6,264 nucleotides of DNA, from NCBI GenBank assembly GCA_964577255.1, contig CAZNYM010000065.1, positions 1 to 6,264 of the forward strand, written 5' to 3'. A program made the translations under genes and the position numbers. How positions within the stretch are numbered: the stretch's first letter is position 1; each line of letters starts with the position of its first letter. The notes under the pieces are model-generated. The model was not told the DNA's origin and did no database searches. It worked only from the letters and a program-made list of their open reading frames with translations. Source of the stretch: Micavibrio_C sp964577255. GTDB lineage: Bacteria > Pseudomonadota > Alphaproteobacteria > Micavibrionales > Micavibrionaceae. Positions 6,159 to 6,264 of the stretch are shown one piece after another.

Positions 6159-6264
6159 ATGGTGCCGCTGCCGGATTCCTGCGTCATCCTGTGGTTCAGG
6201 CAGGATCTGCGACTGGCCGACAATCCGGCGCTGGCGGAAGCTGTTAAGACCGGCCTACCTATCC
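6159..6264 (+). CDS. phrB: Deoxyribodipyrimidine photolyase / cryptochrome family, N-terminal fragment
   Basis: Only the first 35 codons are in the window, and the gene runs off the right edge. The translated start MVPLPDSCVILWFRQDLRLADNP contains the WFRxDLRLxDNPAL signature that opens the photolyase alpha/beta antenna domain. This family repairs UV-induced pyrimidine dimers using light and FAD, although cryptochromes share the same N-terminus. ATG 6159-6161 follows the phosphoesterase stop by 5 bp. AAGGA (6142-6146), inside the preceding gene, lies 12 nt upstream, a long spacing. The GTG at 6162 is an alternative start. CPD photolyase, FeS-type or cryptochrome subclass cannot be decided from this much sequence. 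Confidence 0.85.
   Translation, partial: MVPLPDSCVILWFRQDLRLADNPALAEAVKTGLPI

Overview
This 6.3-kb window reads as ordinary, densely packed chromosome from a moderately GC-rich bacterium, most likely an alphaproteobacterium or a close relative. The reasons are the ClpX sequence, a eukaryote-like DERA, a bacterial ALDH16-type dehydrogenase, and an alphaproteobacterial-style heat-shock promoter candidate. That assignment is inference from remembered family features, not from a search. I see no insertion sequence, phage, tRNA, rRNA, CRISPR or toxin-antitoxin signature.

Left part (1-3257, + strand): the 3' part of deoC (deoxyribose-phosphate aldolase) is followed after 4 bp by a 791-residue aldehyde dehydrogenase. 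The latter has one intact catalytic ALDH domain fused to a second, degenerate ALDH domain, which is the ALDH16 architecture. One base further on is a small, less GC-rich gene for an unrecognised two-helix membrane protein. deoC makes acetaldehyde plus glyceraldehyde 3-phosphate from deoxyribose 5-phosphate, so the adjacent dehydrogenase is a natural candidate to oxidise the acetaldehyde. The small protein converges tail-to-tail with sufE, and their stop codons overlap.

Middle (3254-3875): sufE, the sulfur acceptor and activator of the SufS cysteine desulfurase, lies on the - strand. It is divergent from clpX across a roughly 205-bp AT-rich control region. That region holds a perfect TATAAT box toward sufE, two CTTGCAA-containing promoter candidates toward clpX, a GANTC site and short inverted repeats.

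Right part (3876-6264, + strand): clpX, the unfoldase of the ClpXP protease, is complete with all canonical motifs, but no clpP precedes it. Next, after 13 bp, is a DHH/DHHA1-family phosphoesterase. After 5 bp more comes the first 35 codons of a photolyase/cryptochrome-family gene, cut by the window edge. The spacing suggests a clpX-DHH-phrB operon that joins protein quality control with nucleic-acid or nucleotide clean-up and DNA repair. The functional link is inferred from gene order only.

Nothing here is convincingly a new defence or mobile system. The items most worth a second look are the deoC-ALDH16 pairing, the small membrane gene attached to it, the clpX locus lacking clpP, and the clpX/sufE control region.
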